Assembly: GCF_947241125.1 (NCBI RefSeq)
Contig: NZ_OX365700.1
Span: 2,822,001-2,886,000, forward strand
Reading direction: 5' to 3'
Length of the DNA stretch: 64,000 nt
From: Nitrospira tepida
GTDB taxonomy: Bacteria; Nitrospirota; Nitrospiria; Nitrospirales; Nitrospiraceae
How positions within the stretch are numbered: position 1 is the first letter of the stretch; each line of letters starts with the position of its first letter. A model generated the notes under the pieces. That model saw only the letters and a program-made list of their open reading frames with translations. It was not told the DNA's origin and did not search any database. Made by a program: the position numbers and the translations under genes. This document shows, piece after piece, positions 1 to 9,019 of the stretch.

Positions 1-138
1 AGACCTCTGTCTCTCTTCATCATGTTGCGCTCCCTTCTGAATTGGTTAGAACGACTGTAGACCTGTCAGGAACGGGAGGGACTATACGAAGAATCCCAAA
101 CTAAAAATATGATTCACGTCATGTTTTGAGAGAATCTG
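1..138. other. Gene-free window edge
   Basis: No reading frame with coding character and no RNA gene was recognised here. It lies downstream of the minus-strand regulator gene, and its AT-rich stretch around positions 100-130 could hold the end of that transcript or a promoter of a gene outside the window. Confidence 0.4.
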
Positions 139-843
139 CTACGGAAGGACGCTGGAGGGATCGGAGGCAAACGAGCGGAGCGCGGGAAGATCGAGAATCA
201 TCAATTGTTTGGCGGTTCCCGAGACCAGCTTGGCCTGCTTAAAGCGGCTCATGATGCGGATCGTCGTCTCCGGCGTGATCCCCACCATGTCGGCCAGGTC
301 CTGTCTGGTCAACCGGACATCGAGTCGGATGCCTTGCGGCTCGCTCACGCCGATGCGTTCGGCCAGACCGACCAGCAGCGAGGCCAGCCGCTGATCGGAA
401 CGGTCCAGCGCAAGGATCTTGGCGCGTTCCTGGACTTCCGTCAGCCGCTTGCCGAGATATTTGATGACTTCAAGCGCCGCCTCGGGATTCTTCTTCAAGA
501 TATTGAAATACTGTTCCTTATTTAGCCGGAGAATGCTGACATCTCCCATGGGTGCCGCCGTCCCAGGATGCTGCCCTCCGTCGAACACCGCCGCTTCGCA
601 GCAGAACAAATCGCCCGGCATCAACACCTTGAGTGTACATTCCTTGCCGGCGGAGGTTGCTCTGACGCACTTGACCGTCCCTTCCTTCAGGATATGGAAG
701 TACTCGGCGCGGTCACCCTCCCGAAAGATGTACTCGCCCTTTCGGTAGTGCTCTTCTTTGACTTGTTTCCAAATCTCGCGGCGATCCTGCTCTTGCAGCA
801 GGTCGATGAGCGGCAACTCTCGCCGGGAAGGGGGAGGGTTCAC
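139..843 (-). CDS. Crp/Fnr-family transcriptional regulator
   Basis: Cytoplasmic DNA-binding regulator of 234 residues, the usual Crp/Fnr length. A cyclic-nucleotide-binding-type beta barrel covers about residues 25-135 (FREGDRAEYFHILKEG, then PGDLF), a dimerisation helix follows, and a winged helix lies at about 180-212 (LTRQDLADMVGITPETTIRI). There is no N-terminal cysteine cluster, so an oxygen-sensing Fnr iron-sulfur cluster is unlikely. In the recognition helix the Fnr pattern E-x-x-S-R reads ETTIR, so the operator may differ from a classical Fnr box. It begins 8 bases after the transketolase stop codon, so the two are probably co-transcribed. The ligand is unknown. Confidence 0.9.
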   Translation of the reverse strand: MNPPPSRRELPLIDLLQEQDRREIWKQVKEEHYRKGEYIFREGDRAEYFHILKEGTVKCVRATSAGKECTLKVLMPGDLFCCEAAVFDGGQHPGTAAPMGDVSILRLNKEQYFNILKKNPEAALEVIKYLGKRLTEVQERAKILALDRSDQRLASLLVGLAERIGVSEPQGIRLDVRLTRQDLADMVGITPETTIRIMSRFKQAKLVSGTAKQLMILDLPALRSFASDPSSVLP

Positions 844-851
844 GGAGTTGG

Positions 852-2726
852 TTACAGCTTCAACAGGTCCTTGACGGCCTGCACGATGGACCGGACCCCG
901 ATGCCGAAATGGTCGATGAGTTCATCGGGCTTGCCGCTGCGCGGAATATCGCGGACGGCGAGTTTCGTGACCCGCACGCCTTCGTTGGACAGGGCCCCCA
1001 GCACCGCGTCGCCGAGTCCGCCATGGGCATAGTGGTCCTCGACCGTCACCACCCGCTTCTGGGTGGCGTGCGCGCAGTCCGCCAACGTCGCGCGGTCGAC
1101 CGGGACGACACTGTACAGATCCACTACGCGGGTCTGAATGCCTTGCGCCTTCAACTGGTCATGCGCCTTCAGCGCCTCACACAACGTCACGCCGGCCGCC
1201 ACGATCGTCACCTGATCCTGCTGGCTCTTGCGCAGCACCTTCGATCCGCCGATCGAGAACGGTTCATCCGGTCCATAGATGACCGGCGATTTGGGACGGC
1301 CGGCCCGCAGATAGACCATCCCGCTCTGCCTCGCCGCCGCCTCGACCAAGCGGTACATGCTCGTCCCATCGGACGGATACAGCACCGTGACGCCCGGCTG
1401 GGCCGCCATCATCGCCAGGTCTTCAAGTCCCATTTGAGAGGCCCCGTCCTCGCCGATGCTCACCCCGACGTGCGTCCCGACCAGCTTTACATTGGCCTGG
1501 CTGATCGCCGCCATGCGGATGAAGTCATAGGCTCGGGTCAAGAACGCCGCAAAGGTCGCCGCGAAGGGAACCTTCCCGCAGGTCGAGAGCCCCACCGCCG
1601 CGCCGATCATGTTTTGTTCCGCGATGAAGTTCTCAAAGAACCGCGACGGGAATTGCTTGCCGAATTTGTCGGTATAGGTCGAATTTTTGACATCTGCATC
1701 CAGCGCGACAACGCTCGGATCAGCCTCGCCCAACGCCTGCAATGCCACGCCGAACGCCTCTCGCGTCGCGACCATGTCGCCGATCTTGTAAGAAGGCGCG
1801 GCCAGCGTCTTCCTGCCCGCCTCTTCCTTTTTGGCCAGAGTTGGGCTTGGAATGACCGGGGCCGCCCCATTCCCCGAGACGAACTGTTGCGACAATTCGG
1901 CGATGGCGCGATCGGCCTCCTCGCCCTTCTTGAGCGGCTTGCCGTGCCAATCCGGCTTGTCTTGAATGAACGAAATGCCCTTGCCCTTGAGGGTCTTGGC
2001 CAGCAACACCGTCGGACGCCCTTTGGTGGCAACCGCTTCGCCGAAGGCTTGAACCAACGCCGCGATGTCATGCCCGTCCACCACGATCGCATGCCAGCCG
2101 AAACCGGACCAACGGGCGCGATAGGCCTCCAGATCGTGCTGGAGCATCGTTGGATCGCTCTGTCCGAGCCGGTTGATATCGACGATCGCGCAAAGGTTGT
2201 CCAACTGGTGCTGCCGGGCGATTTCGACCGCCTCCCAGACCGATCCCTCGACGGACTCGCCGTCGCCCAGGACCACATAAGTCCGATAGTCGCTGCGATC
2301 GAGATACTTGGCGTTCAAGGCCATGCCTACGCCGGCCGCCAACCCCTGACCGAGCGAACCCGTCGCCACGTCGACGAAGGACAGCCGGGGAGTCGGATGG
2401 CCTTCCAGATCAGAGCGCAGCAACCGGAGCGTGAGCAGCTCGCTCTTGGGAAACAGGCCTGCCTCGGCCCAGGCCGCATAGAGCAGCGGGGCGGCATGGC
2501 CCTTCGAGAGAATGAACCGGTCCCGATTGGGATGGCGTGGCTGTTTGGGATCGTACCGCATCACATGAAAAAACAAGGTTGCGACGATGTCGGCGGCCGA
2601 ACAGCAGCTCGTCGGATGGCCGCTTCCCGCCTCGGTGGTGGCGCGCACGCTCTCGATCCGCAGGCTGGTCGCCTTATTTCGAAGCATGGTCAAGAGATCC
2701 GATGACAGGGTCGTGCTCCCAGACAT
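852..2726 (-). CDS. tkt: Transketolase, single-chain short (animal-like) type
   Basis: Thiamine-diphosphate enzyme moving two-carbon units between sugar phosphates in the pentose phosphate pathway or Calvin cycle. The 624 residues are shorter than typical bacterial TktA (about 660). The ThDP-binding part holds GDGESVEGSVWEA and DINRLGQSDP; the Pyr domain holds the glutamate segment IAEQNMIGAAVG, and a C-terminal transketolase domain ends the chain. Motifs such as SGHPTSCCSAA, SKGHAAP, DINRLGQSDP and SIGEDGASQM resemble the vertebrate enzyme more than E. coli TktA (from memory of those proteins). I chose the ATG at 2726 because GAGGA precedes it; an in-frame TTG lies six bases upstream. The regulator gene follows after 8 bases. 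Confidence 0.95.
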   Translation of the reverse strand: MSGSTTLSSDLLTMLRNKATSLRIESVRATTEAGSGHPTSCCSAADIVATLFFHVMRYDPKQPRHPNRDRFILSKGHAAPLLYAAWAEAGLFPKSELLTLRLLRSDLEGHPTPRLSFVDVATGSLGQGLAAGVGMALNAKYLDRSDYRTYVVLGDGESVEGSVWEAVEIARQHQLDNLCAIVDINRLGQSDPTMLQHDLEAYRARWSGFGWHAIVVDGHDIAALVQAFGEAVATKGRPTVLLAKTLKGKGISFIQDKPDWHGKPLKKGEEADRAIAELSQQFVSGNGAAPVIPSPTLAKKEEAGRKTLAAPSYKIGDMVATREAFGVALQALGEADPSVVALDADVKNSTYTDKFGKQFPSRFFENFIAEQNMIGAAVGLSTCGKVPFAATFAAFLTRAYDFIRMAAISQANVKLVGTHVGVSIGEDGASQMGLEDLAMMAAQPGVTVLYPSDGTSMYRLVEAAARQSGMVYLRAGRPKSPVIYGPDEPFSIGGSKVLRKSQQDQVTIVAAGVTLCEALKAHDQLKAQGIQTRVVDLYSVVPVDRATLADCAHATQKRVVTVEDHYAHGGLGDAVLGALSNEGVRVTKLAVRDIPRSGKPDELIDHFGIGVRSIVQAVKDLLKL

Positions 2727-2898
2727 GAACAATCCTCTTTCGTGGATGGGTGGAGGCGGATGATCGACAACTCAACGCGACATGAAGGTGGTCAGCAAAG
2801 GCTAGCAAAAGCGGAGCGAATGAGTCAACGCGACGATCTCCACGGCATGCTCATCGACGTTGGCGCGCCAAAGATCCGAACGTGGCCATGCGGCATTC

Positions 2899-4236
2899 TC
2901 AGAAAAACCGCAGCCAGAGATACAGATGGCTGATCAGGATCGAGCCGAACATCACGGGCAGGCCGAAGAGCGAGAATCGCCAGAAGCTGATCGGATAGCC
3001 GGCCCGCCTTGCGATATCGACAATCACGACGTTGGCCGATGCGCCGATGATCGTCCCGTTGCCGCCAAGGCAGGCGCCCAGGGCCAAGGCCCACCAGATC
3101 GGCATGACATCTGGTTGATGGACCAGATCCGTATACTCCGTCACCGTCGGATGGAGCGAGCGGGCCAAATCCACGATCAAGGGATTCATGGCCGCCACAT
3201 AGGGGATATTGTCCACGATGGCCGAGAGGACCGCCGACCCCCACAGGACCACGAACGTCGTCCCCGCCGTATTGCCTCGCGTGAATTCGACCAATTGATT
3301 CGCCAGTTCCCGAATCGCGCCCACCTTCACGAGCGCCCCAACCAGGATGAACAGCCCGATGAAGAAAAAAATCGTCTTCCATTCCACGTCCGTCAGGTAG
3401 TGGAGGTCCTCCAGGCCCTTCTCCTTGGTCTTGGCATGGCCGGCCAGCATGAAGAGGCTCGCTCCCAACAGAGCCACGGTGGCCGGCTCCAGATGGAGCC
3501 AGCCGTGAAAGCAAAAGCCCACGTTCACCAGCGCGAGCAACCAGACGCATCGCCGCAACAGGGAGCGGTCCCGCACCGCCTCCAGCTCCTTGAGCGCCAT
3601 CATGGACTCGCGCAGGTGCGGCGCCACGGTCAGCGTGCGTCCGAAGATGAACCAGAGCCCGCCGAGGAACACCGCCATGATGATCATGGCCACCGGTCCC
3701 AACACAAACAGGAATTCGAGATAACTCAAGTCCGCCTTGCTCGCGATCATGATGTTGGGCGGATCACCGACCAACGTGCCGGTGCCGCCGATATTGGACG
3801 CCATGGCTTGAGGAACCAAAAAGGGAATGGGGTTCAACTCCAGCCGTTTGGTGATTTCCAACGTGACCGGCGCCATCAGCAACACCGTGGTCACATTGTC
3901 CAGCATGGCCGACAGGACCGCCGTGATCGCCGACAGGAGCAGGATCATGCGAAAGGGCTGAGCCTTGGCCCGCTTGGCAGACCAGATCGCCAAGACCTCG
4001 AACAGCCCGGTCTCGCGGGTGATGTTGATGATCACCATCATGCCGATCAGGAGAAAGATCACGTTGTAGTCGACGCCGAATTCGTGCGAGTAGAACGCCT
4101 CCTCCTGCGTGACCACGCCCAAACTGATCATTAAGGCTGCGCCGAACAGCGCCACGATCGTCTTGTGGATGCGTTCGGTGACGATCGCGAGGTAACAGGC
4201 GCCGAAAATGAGCAGGGCGAGTGTCGTGGGATTCAT
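2899..4236 (-). CDS. ArsB/NhaD/SLC13-type (IT superfamily) permease
   Basis: Inner-membrane secondary transporter of about 445 residues with some ten to twelve hydrophobic segments. Two internal repeats are visible, each with a polar re-entrant motif: MASNIGGTGTLVGDPPN in the first half and LGACLGGNGTIIGASAN in the second, as in the ion transporter superfamily (ArsB, NhaD, P protein, SLC13). The substrate cannot be fixed: arsenite, sodium/proton exchange or dicarboxylate/sulfate are all used by relatives. It lies upstream of the sulfate importer genes on the same strand, with no arsenic genes beside it. The ATG at 4236 is preferred to the TTG at 4245. Confidence 0.8.
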   Translation of the reverse strand: MNPTTLALLIFGACYLAIVTERIHKTIVALFGAALMISLGVVTQEEAFYSHEFGVDYNVIFLLIGMMVIINITRETGLFEVLAIWSAKRAKAQPFRMILLLSAITAVLSAMLDNVTTVLLMAPVTLEITKRLELNPIPFLVPQAMASNIGGTGTLVGDPPNIMIASKADLSYLEFLFVLGPVAMIIMAVFLGGLWFIFGRTLTVAPHLRESMMALKELEAVRDRSLLRRCVWLLALVNVGFCFHGWLHLEPATVALLGASLFMLAGHAKTKEKGLEDLHYLTDVEWKTIFFFIGLFILVGALVKVGAIRELANQLVEFTRGNTAGTTFVVLWGSAVLSAIVDNIPYVAAMNPLIVDLARSLHPTVTEYTDLVHQPDVMPIWWALALGACLGGNGTIIGASANVVIVDIARRAGYPISFWRFSLFGLPVMFGSILISHLYLWLRFF

Positions 4237-4402
4237 GGGCTCCAATAGTCCGTAGTAGAGGGACAGACGCGCAAGGTTCGCACTGTACCGATCACGAGAG
4301 GCCTGCGCAACAGACTTCGTATCAGACGGTTGTGATGGCCACCGTTATCGGACGAAAGGAATGACGACGCCCACCGTACAATGACGAGGGGTCCCGCAAG
4401 GA

Positions 4403-5497
4403 TCACGGCGGGAGCAACACCTTGCCGAACAAGTCGCCAGCCTCCGGGAGCGGCCCTGCGCCTGCCTCGGGCAGGATGCGAAACTGGGTGATGGCATAGG
4501 AGACCGGCTTGCCGACTTCGAGCCGGCTTCGGCGAAAGTCTTCCTTGTTCAGGCGAGAACGAAGGATCAACCCCTCCGGCGTTTCGATCTCCAACCGGTA
4601 GGCGACGCCAAGGAAGTAGATGTGCCGGAGGCGCGCCTGCAGCCGATAGAGCGCCGGGTCCTCGGAGACCTTGACGTAATAGGGGCGGAAACCGATTTGC
4701 AGTTGCTTGCCATCCTGAAACCCCGGCGCGGGGAACTCCAGCGCGCCGATGCGGATAAGTCCGCCCCGCACCTGCCCGGAGACGATATTCATCGCGCCGA
4801 TGAACCGGGCGACAAACTCCGTGGCCGGTTCCTCGTAAATCTCCGCGGGCGTGCCGATCTGCTCCAGCCGGCCCTTCGAGAACACGAGGATGCGGTCGGA
4901 GACTTCCATGGCCTCTTCTTGATCGTGGGTCACGAACAGGCTGGTGACATCCAATTCATCGTGGAGCCGGATGAGCCATTCGCGCAGCTCCTGCCGCACC
5001 AACGCATCGACGGCGCCGAACGGCTCGTCCAGCAACAGCACGCTCGGACGGGGAGCCAAGGCCCTTGCGATCGCGACCCGCTGTCGTTGCCCGCCGGAGA
5101 GTTGGCCGGGATAGCGCGCGTCGAGGCCGGAGAGCCCCAGGAGATGCATCAGCTCGTTGACGCGCTCCGCCTGGTTCTTCCGAGGCCATTTGCGTATCTT
5201 GAGACCGAACGCGATGTTCTCGAACAGGGTCAGGTGTTTGAACAGCGCGTAGTGCTGAAAAACAAATCCGATATTCCGCTGTTGGACCGGCAGATCGTTG
5301 ACCAGCTTGCCGTCGATGTAGATTTCTCCCGTGGTCGGAGTTTCCAGCCCGGCCAACATCCGCAGCACCGTGGTTTTCCCGCTGCCGCTGGGGCCCAGGA
5401 TACCCATCAATTCGCCTTCGCGGACGGCAAAGGAGACCGAGGAAACGACCTCCACCGATCCGAAACGTTTGGACAGATGTCGAATATCGATCTTCAT
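4403..5497 (-). CDS. cysA: Sulfate/thiosulfate ABC importer, ATP-binding subunit
   Basis: ATPase that powers sulfate/thiosulfate uptake with CysT and CysW. In 364 residues it shows Walker A GPSGSGKTT (residues 35-43), the Q-loop in FVFQHYALF, the signature LSGGQRQR, Walker B LLLDEPFGAVD and the switch histidine in VTHDQEEA, followed by a TOBE-type C-terminal regulatory domain from about residue 240. It is the last gene of a five-gene run, starting 7 bases after cysW ends, so it is probably translated from the same mRNA. Confidence 0.95.
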   Translation of the reverse strand: MKIDIRHLSKRFGSVEVVSSVSFAVREGELMGILGPSGSGKTTVLRMLAGLETPTTGEIYIDGKLVNDLPVQQRNIGFVFQHYALFKHLTLFENIAFGLKIRKWPRKNQAERVNELMHLLGLSGLDARYPGQLSGGQRQRVAIARALAPRPSVLLLDEPFGAVDALVRQELREWLIRLHDELDVTSLFVTHDQEEAMEVSDRILVFSKGRLEQIGTPAEIYEEPATEFVARFIGAMNIVSGQVRGGLIRIGALEFPAPGFQDGKQLQIGFRPYYVKVSEDPALYRLQARLRHIYFLGVAYRLEIETPEGLILRSRLNKEDFRRSRLEVGKPVSYAITQFRILPEAGAGPLPEAGDLFGKVLLPP

Positions 5498-5504
5498 CGA
5501 TTGA

Positions 5505-6305
5505 TTACAAGGTCGCCCTGGCGGCCCGCGCCTTGGCGATCTCCAGCACGATCAGGATGAGGAACGACACCGCCAGCAAGGTCGTGGCCACCGCATAGGC
5601 TCCCGCGTAGTTGAAATCGACGTAACTTTGATAGATATGCAAGGTCGCGGTCTGCGTCAGCATCAGGACATTGCCCGACACAACCAGGACCGCGCCGAAC
5701 TCGCCGATCGCCCGGGCCACGGTCAACGTTACGCCGTAGATCAAGCCCCAGCGAATCGCCGGCAGGGTCACCTTGAGGAACACCTGCCACTCCTTGGCGC
5801 CCAGCGTCCTGGCTGCCTCCTCGCTCTCGGTCCCGATCGTCTGGAGCACCGGAGTCAGCTCCCGCACGACGAACGGGTAGGTGACAAACAGCGTGGCCAG
5901 CACCATCGCCGGCTTGGCGAAGAGGATCTGGACGCCCGCCGCTCCAAAGAATTGTCCGAGCAATGTTTCGGGCCCGAACAGGAGGATCAGCATGAAGCCC
6001 GCGATGACCGGAGACACGGCAAAGGGCAGGTCGATGACGCCGCTCAGGAACGCGCGGCCCCAAAACCGTTGCCGGACCAGGACGAACGCGGTGATGGTGC
6101 CGAACAGGACGTTGAGCAGGACGACGATGGCGGTGATTTCCGCGGTCAACGCGAAGCCATGCAGCGCCTCCGGTCTGGTCACTTCGTTCCAAAACGCGGC
6201 GAGCCCGTCGCCGAATGCCTGCGACGAGACATAGACGATCGGCCCCACCAACAGCACCAGGAAGTAGGCCCATACGAGCGCGATGAGCAGGCGGCGCATG
6301 GTCAC
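5505..6305 (-). CDS. cysW: Sulfate ABC importer permease CysW
   Basis: Inner-membrane channel subunit (266 residues, about six membrane helices) pairing with CysT. The cytoplasmic coupling loop is seen as EEAARTLGAKEWQVFLKVTLP, the EAA motif contacting CysA. The GTG at 6305 overlaps the TGA of cysT (GTGA), a translational coupling arrangement; an ATG two codons on is an alternative. Confidence 0.93.
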   Translation of the reverse strand: MTMRRLLIALVWAYFLVLLVGPIVYVSSQAFGDGLAAFWNEVTRPEALHGFALTAEITAIVVLLNVLFGTITAFVLVRQRFWGRAFLSGVIDLPFAVSPVIAGFMLILLFGPETLLGQFFGAAGVQILFAKPAMVLATLFVTYPFVVRELTPVLQTIGTESEEAARTLGAKEWQVFLKVTLPAIRWGLIYGVTLTVARAIGEFGAVLVVSGNVLMLTQTATLHIYQSYVDFNYAGAYAVATTLLAVSFLILIVLEIAKARAARATL

Positions 6306-7177
6306 GACGGCAGCACCCGGGAAGGGGCTGCAGCTTCGATGCGGAAAGGAAGCCGCCGGAGCCAGGGCGGGAGCCGCTCGCCCGGAGGCCTGACCAGACG
6401 CTCCAGCAGCAGGAGCGCGACAAACGACAGGATCAGCATCAGGACGGAGACCGACGTGGCTCCGCGCGGGTTATAGCTTTCGATCTCCCCGTAGACGTAG
6501 ACCGAGGCCACCTGTGTCTTCATCGGAATATTCCCTGCCGCGATCACGATCGCGCCGAATTCCCCGAGCGCGCGCACGAAAGTCAGAAACACTCCGGTCA
6601 ACAGGCCCGGCAAGGTCGCGGGGACGGTGACCCTCCAGAACGTCACCCAGGCGCTCGCTCCCAAAGTGAAGGCCGCCTCCTCCTGCTCCCGCTCCAGCTC
6701 CATCAAGACCGGCTGAAGCGCGCGCACGACGAAGGGCATGGTCACGAACACCATCGCGAGCACGATGCCGGGCCGTTCGTAAATAACGGACAGCCCGAGC
6801 GGCTGCAATCCGCTCCCGATGAAACTGGTCGGGCCGTACACGGCCACGATCATGAGACCGGCCACCAGGGTCGGGATCGCGAACGGGAGGTCCACCAGAG
6901 AATTGAGCAGCCAGCGGCCGGGGAACTCATAGCGCACCAAGACGACGGCCGTCATCGTGCCGAAGACGGCGTTGATGACGGTAGTCAGAAGGGCGGCGCC
7001 GATCGTCAGCTTCACCGCGGCCCAGGCCTGGGGCTGAAAGATATCGTCGAGAAAACCGACCAAGCCGTTCGTGAACGAGGCCTGGACAATGACCGCCAGG
7101 GGGAGCACGATCAAGGCGAACACATAGCCGATGCTCGTGACGCGGAGCGCAATCTTGACGAGGGAGCGGGACGGCAT
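6302..7177 (-). CDS. cysT: Sulfate ABC importer permease CysT (CysU)
   Basis: First permease of the sulfate importer, 291 residues with about six hydrophobic helices and the EAA coupling loop EEAAFTLGASAWVTFWRVTVP. It overlaps cysW by four bases and lies 80 bases after the binding-protein gene. Family length and gene order (binding protein, T, W, A) are typical. Confidence 0.93.
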   Translation of the reverse strand: MPSRSLVKIALRVTSIGYVFALIVLPLAVIVQASFTNGLVGFLDDIFQPQAWAAVKLTIGAALLTTVINAVFGTMTAVVLVRYEFPGRWLLNSLVDLPFAIPTLVAGLMIVAVYGPTSFIGSGLQPLGLSVIYERPGIVLAMVFVTMPFVVRALQPVLMELEREQEEAAFTLGASAWVTFWRVTVPATLPGLLTGVFLTFVRALGEFGAIVIAAGNIPMKTQVASVYVYGEIESYNPRGATSVSVLMLILSFVALLLLERLVRPPGERLPPWLRRLPFRIEAAAPSRVLPS

Positions 7178-7257
7178 TCAACCCTCACGGTCGCTTCAAA
7201 AACACCTGTTCGATTCTTCGCCGGGAGAGGATCGTCCCGAGGCAGCGCCGCGCCGAT

Positions 7258-8316
7258 TCATCGGGAACGGGCCAACTCTTCAACCGCCTTGGTCCAGGCG
7301 CCTTGTGGACCGAACACCTGGGCAGAGGCGGACTCCCAGCCTCCCAAGTCTTCGATAGAGAAGATCTGCGGCGCAGCGGCCGTGGCCTTGCCGGCAGAAG
7401 GCTGGTCAAGAGGACGTTCGGCCGCCGAGCGGAATCCCAGTTCCGCGAAGGCCCGTTGCGCCTGCGCTTCATGCAAGAACGCCACGAAGGCCTCGGCGAC
7501 ATCCCTGGCCCGATGCTTGTCGGCATACCGGTCCACGACCGCCACCGGGTTTTCAATCAGGATCGTGGCGGGCGGCATGACGATCTCGTAGGGGCGGCCG
7601 ATCTTTACGCGAGGCACCAGCTCGTTTTCATAGGTCACGATCACGTCTCCGATGCCCCGTTCGAACGTCGTCACCGACTCGCGTCCGCTCTTGTCCATCA
7701 CCTTCACGTTCTTCTGAATCCGTTTCAGCAGATCCGCCGCGTAGGATGGCGGGTTGGCCGTCCCAGGCGGAGGCTGCCGAAGACCCGCACCGTAGATCGC
7801 CAGGATGTCCCACATGGCGCCGCCGGAGGTCTTGGGGTTGGGATAGAGCACGTCGATCCCGCCCTTCGCCAGATCCTCCCACGTCTTGATCCCCTTGGGA
7901 TTCCCCTTTCTGGTTCCCCATACCACGAGCGACGTGGTGACGATGCCGCGGTTGGGGCCTTTTTTCCAGTCGTGCGTGATCAGGCCGGCCTTGACGATCT
8001 GGGCCAGGTCGCCTTCGAGCGAGAGGGCGGCGACATCGGCTTCAAACCCGCCGAGGATGGCCCTGGTTTGCGCGCCGGAGGCGCTGTAGGAAGTCCGGAT
8101 TCGAAGGTCCTGCCCGGTCTTGGCCTTCCAATGAGCCTGGAATGCCGGAATGATCTGCTTTTCATAGGCTTCCTTGGGAACGCTGTAGGAGGCAATGACC
8201 AGTTCCCTTGTCTCGGCAATCGCCATGGTGTCGGAGAACAGGAGCAGGCCGATGCCCCAGAGAAGCCCGAACCAGGCTCCATGCCGACCGCGCCCGACGG
8301 GAAAATCACCTGACAT
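7258..8316 (-). CDS. Periplasmic sulfate-binding protein (Sbp/CysP)
   Basis: Solute receptor delivering sulfate or thiosulfate to CysTWA. It has 352 residues with a signal peptide (basic n-region, hydrophobic stretch at about 14-30, cleavage likely after MAIAE-like residues) and the Sbp family motifs YSVPKEAYEKQIIPAF, GFEADVAALS and the later ENELV/ARDVAEAF segments. The ATG at 8316 comes directly after the regulator stop codon, with AGGAGG upstream inside that gene. Sulfate versus thiosulfate preference cannot be told. Confidence 0.92.
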   Translation of the reverse strand: MSGDFPVGRGRHGAWFGLLWGIGLLLFSDTMAIAETRELVIASYSVPKEAYEKQIIPAFQAHWKAKTGQDLRIRTSYSASGAQTRAILGGFEADVAALSLEGDLAQIVKAGLITHDWKKGPNRGIVTTSLVVWGTRKGNPKGIKTWEDLAKGGIDVLYPNPKTSGGAMWDILAIYGAGLRQPPPGTANPPSYAADLLKRIQKNVKVMDKSGRESVTTFERGIGDVIVTYENELVPRVKIGRPYEIVMPPATILIENPVAVVDRYADKHRARDVAEAFVAFLHEAQAQRAFAELGFRSAAERPLDQPSAGKATAAAPQIFSIEDLGGWESASAQVFGPQGAWTKAVEELARSR

Positions 8317-8317
8317 C

Positions 8318-8755
8318 TCAGCGGCCTCCTTTCACGCCCTTGGCAAAATCCTGGAGCGTGTAGTTGTCGAGGATCGAGGCGATTGCATTGCGCACCTCGC
8401 CCATCGCGTCCTGCAGAGGGCAGAATTCCTTTCTCGCATAGGGGCAGTCATGGCATTTCTGGTAGGCCGTCTTGCTCACGCAGCCGATCGGCGCCAAGGG
8501 ACCGTCCAGCAACCGGATGACTTGCCCCAACGTGATGTCTTTCGGCGGCTTGATCAGCTCGTACCCGCCATGGATCCCCCGCCGGCTGGCCAGGAATCCG
8601 GCCCGTTTGAGCGCCAACAGGATCTGCTCCAGAAATTCGACCGGAATCCGCTGCCGCTGGCCGATTTCATGGCGCTGGATCAGCCGCTCGTTATAGTGCA
8701 GGGCCAGTTCCAGCAAGGCCCGCAATCCGTATTCGCTTTTCTTGGAGAACTTCAT
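8318..8755 (-). CDS. Rrf2-family regulator, probable sulfur regulator (CysR/CymR/IscR-like)
   Basis: DNA-binding protein of 145 residues. An N-terminal winged helix (MKFSKKSEYGLRALLELA, then a wing with RGIHGGYEL) is followed by a cysteine-rich loop with the order C-x9-C-x2-C-x6-C at about residues 92-112, suitable for an iron-sulfur cluster. It is the first gene of the sulfate importer operon (next start codon two bases after its stop), so it probably controls sulfate uptake and its own promoter. An inverted repeat lies just upstream (8767-8782). Specific signal (cluster state, cysteine or O-acetylserine) is unknown. Confidence 0.88.
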   Translation of the reverse strand: MKFSKKSEYGLRALLELALHYNERLIQRHEIGQRQRIPVEFLEQILLALKRAGFLASRRGIHGGYELIKPPKDITLGQVIRLLDGPLAPIGCVSKTAYQKCHDCPYARKEFCPLQDAMGEVRNAIASILDNYTLQDFAKGVKGGR

Positions 8756-8766
8756 CGCCGAAGCTA

Positions 8767-8782
8767 TAACTAGAGTGAGTTA
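8767..8782 (-). promoter_or_regulatory. Inverted repeat upstream of the Rrf2-sulfate operon
   Basis: TAACT and AGTTA face each other across six bases, 12-27 bases upstream of the regulator start codon, overlapping the expected core promoter (TTGACT lies directly beside it on the minus strand). This is a good candidate operator for the Rrf2 protein. Binding is inferred only from position and symmetry. Confidence 0.5.
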
Positions 8783-8936
8783 GTCAACTTGGACGAGAAG
8801 TACTCCATCACCCTGCCATTGTCAAGCCGCAGGACGTGCGCCCGACAAGGTTCGCCGCCGCCGGCCACAGATTCGATGCCCTTGCTCCCGGACGGGCGGC
8901 GGTCCTGCTTCTTGCCGAAGGTCATTGATCGCCCGC

Positions 8937-8965
8937 TTGACAGGGTAGTGCGTTCTTGTTACGTT
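8937..8965 (+). promoter_or_regulatory. Sigma-70-type promoter for glyQS
   Basis: TTGACA at 8937-8942 and TACGTT at 8960-8965 are separated by 17 bases, 55 bases before the glyQ start. The -35 box is a perfect match; the -10 box keeps the key TA and T. Confidence 0.6.
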
Positions 8966-9019
8966 CGCTGCTCTGAAACACGTTGATCGACAAGGGTTTT
9001 TGAAGGATTTTGTGAGTCT

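Noticed and set aside
909-2705. Plus-strand frame of 598 residues
   Set aside because: Antisense to transketolase, no domain features.
2727-2898. Fnr box before the transketolase-regulator unit
   Set aside because: No TTGAT-N4-ATCAA-like symmetry found upstream of the start codon.
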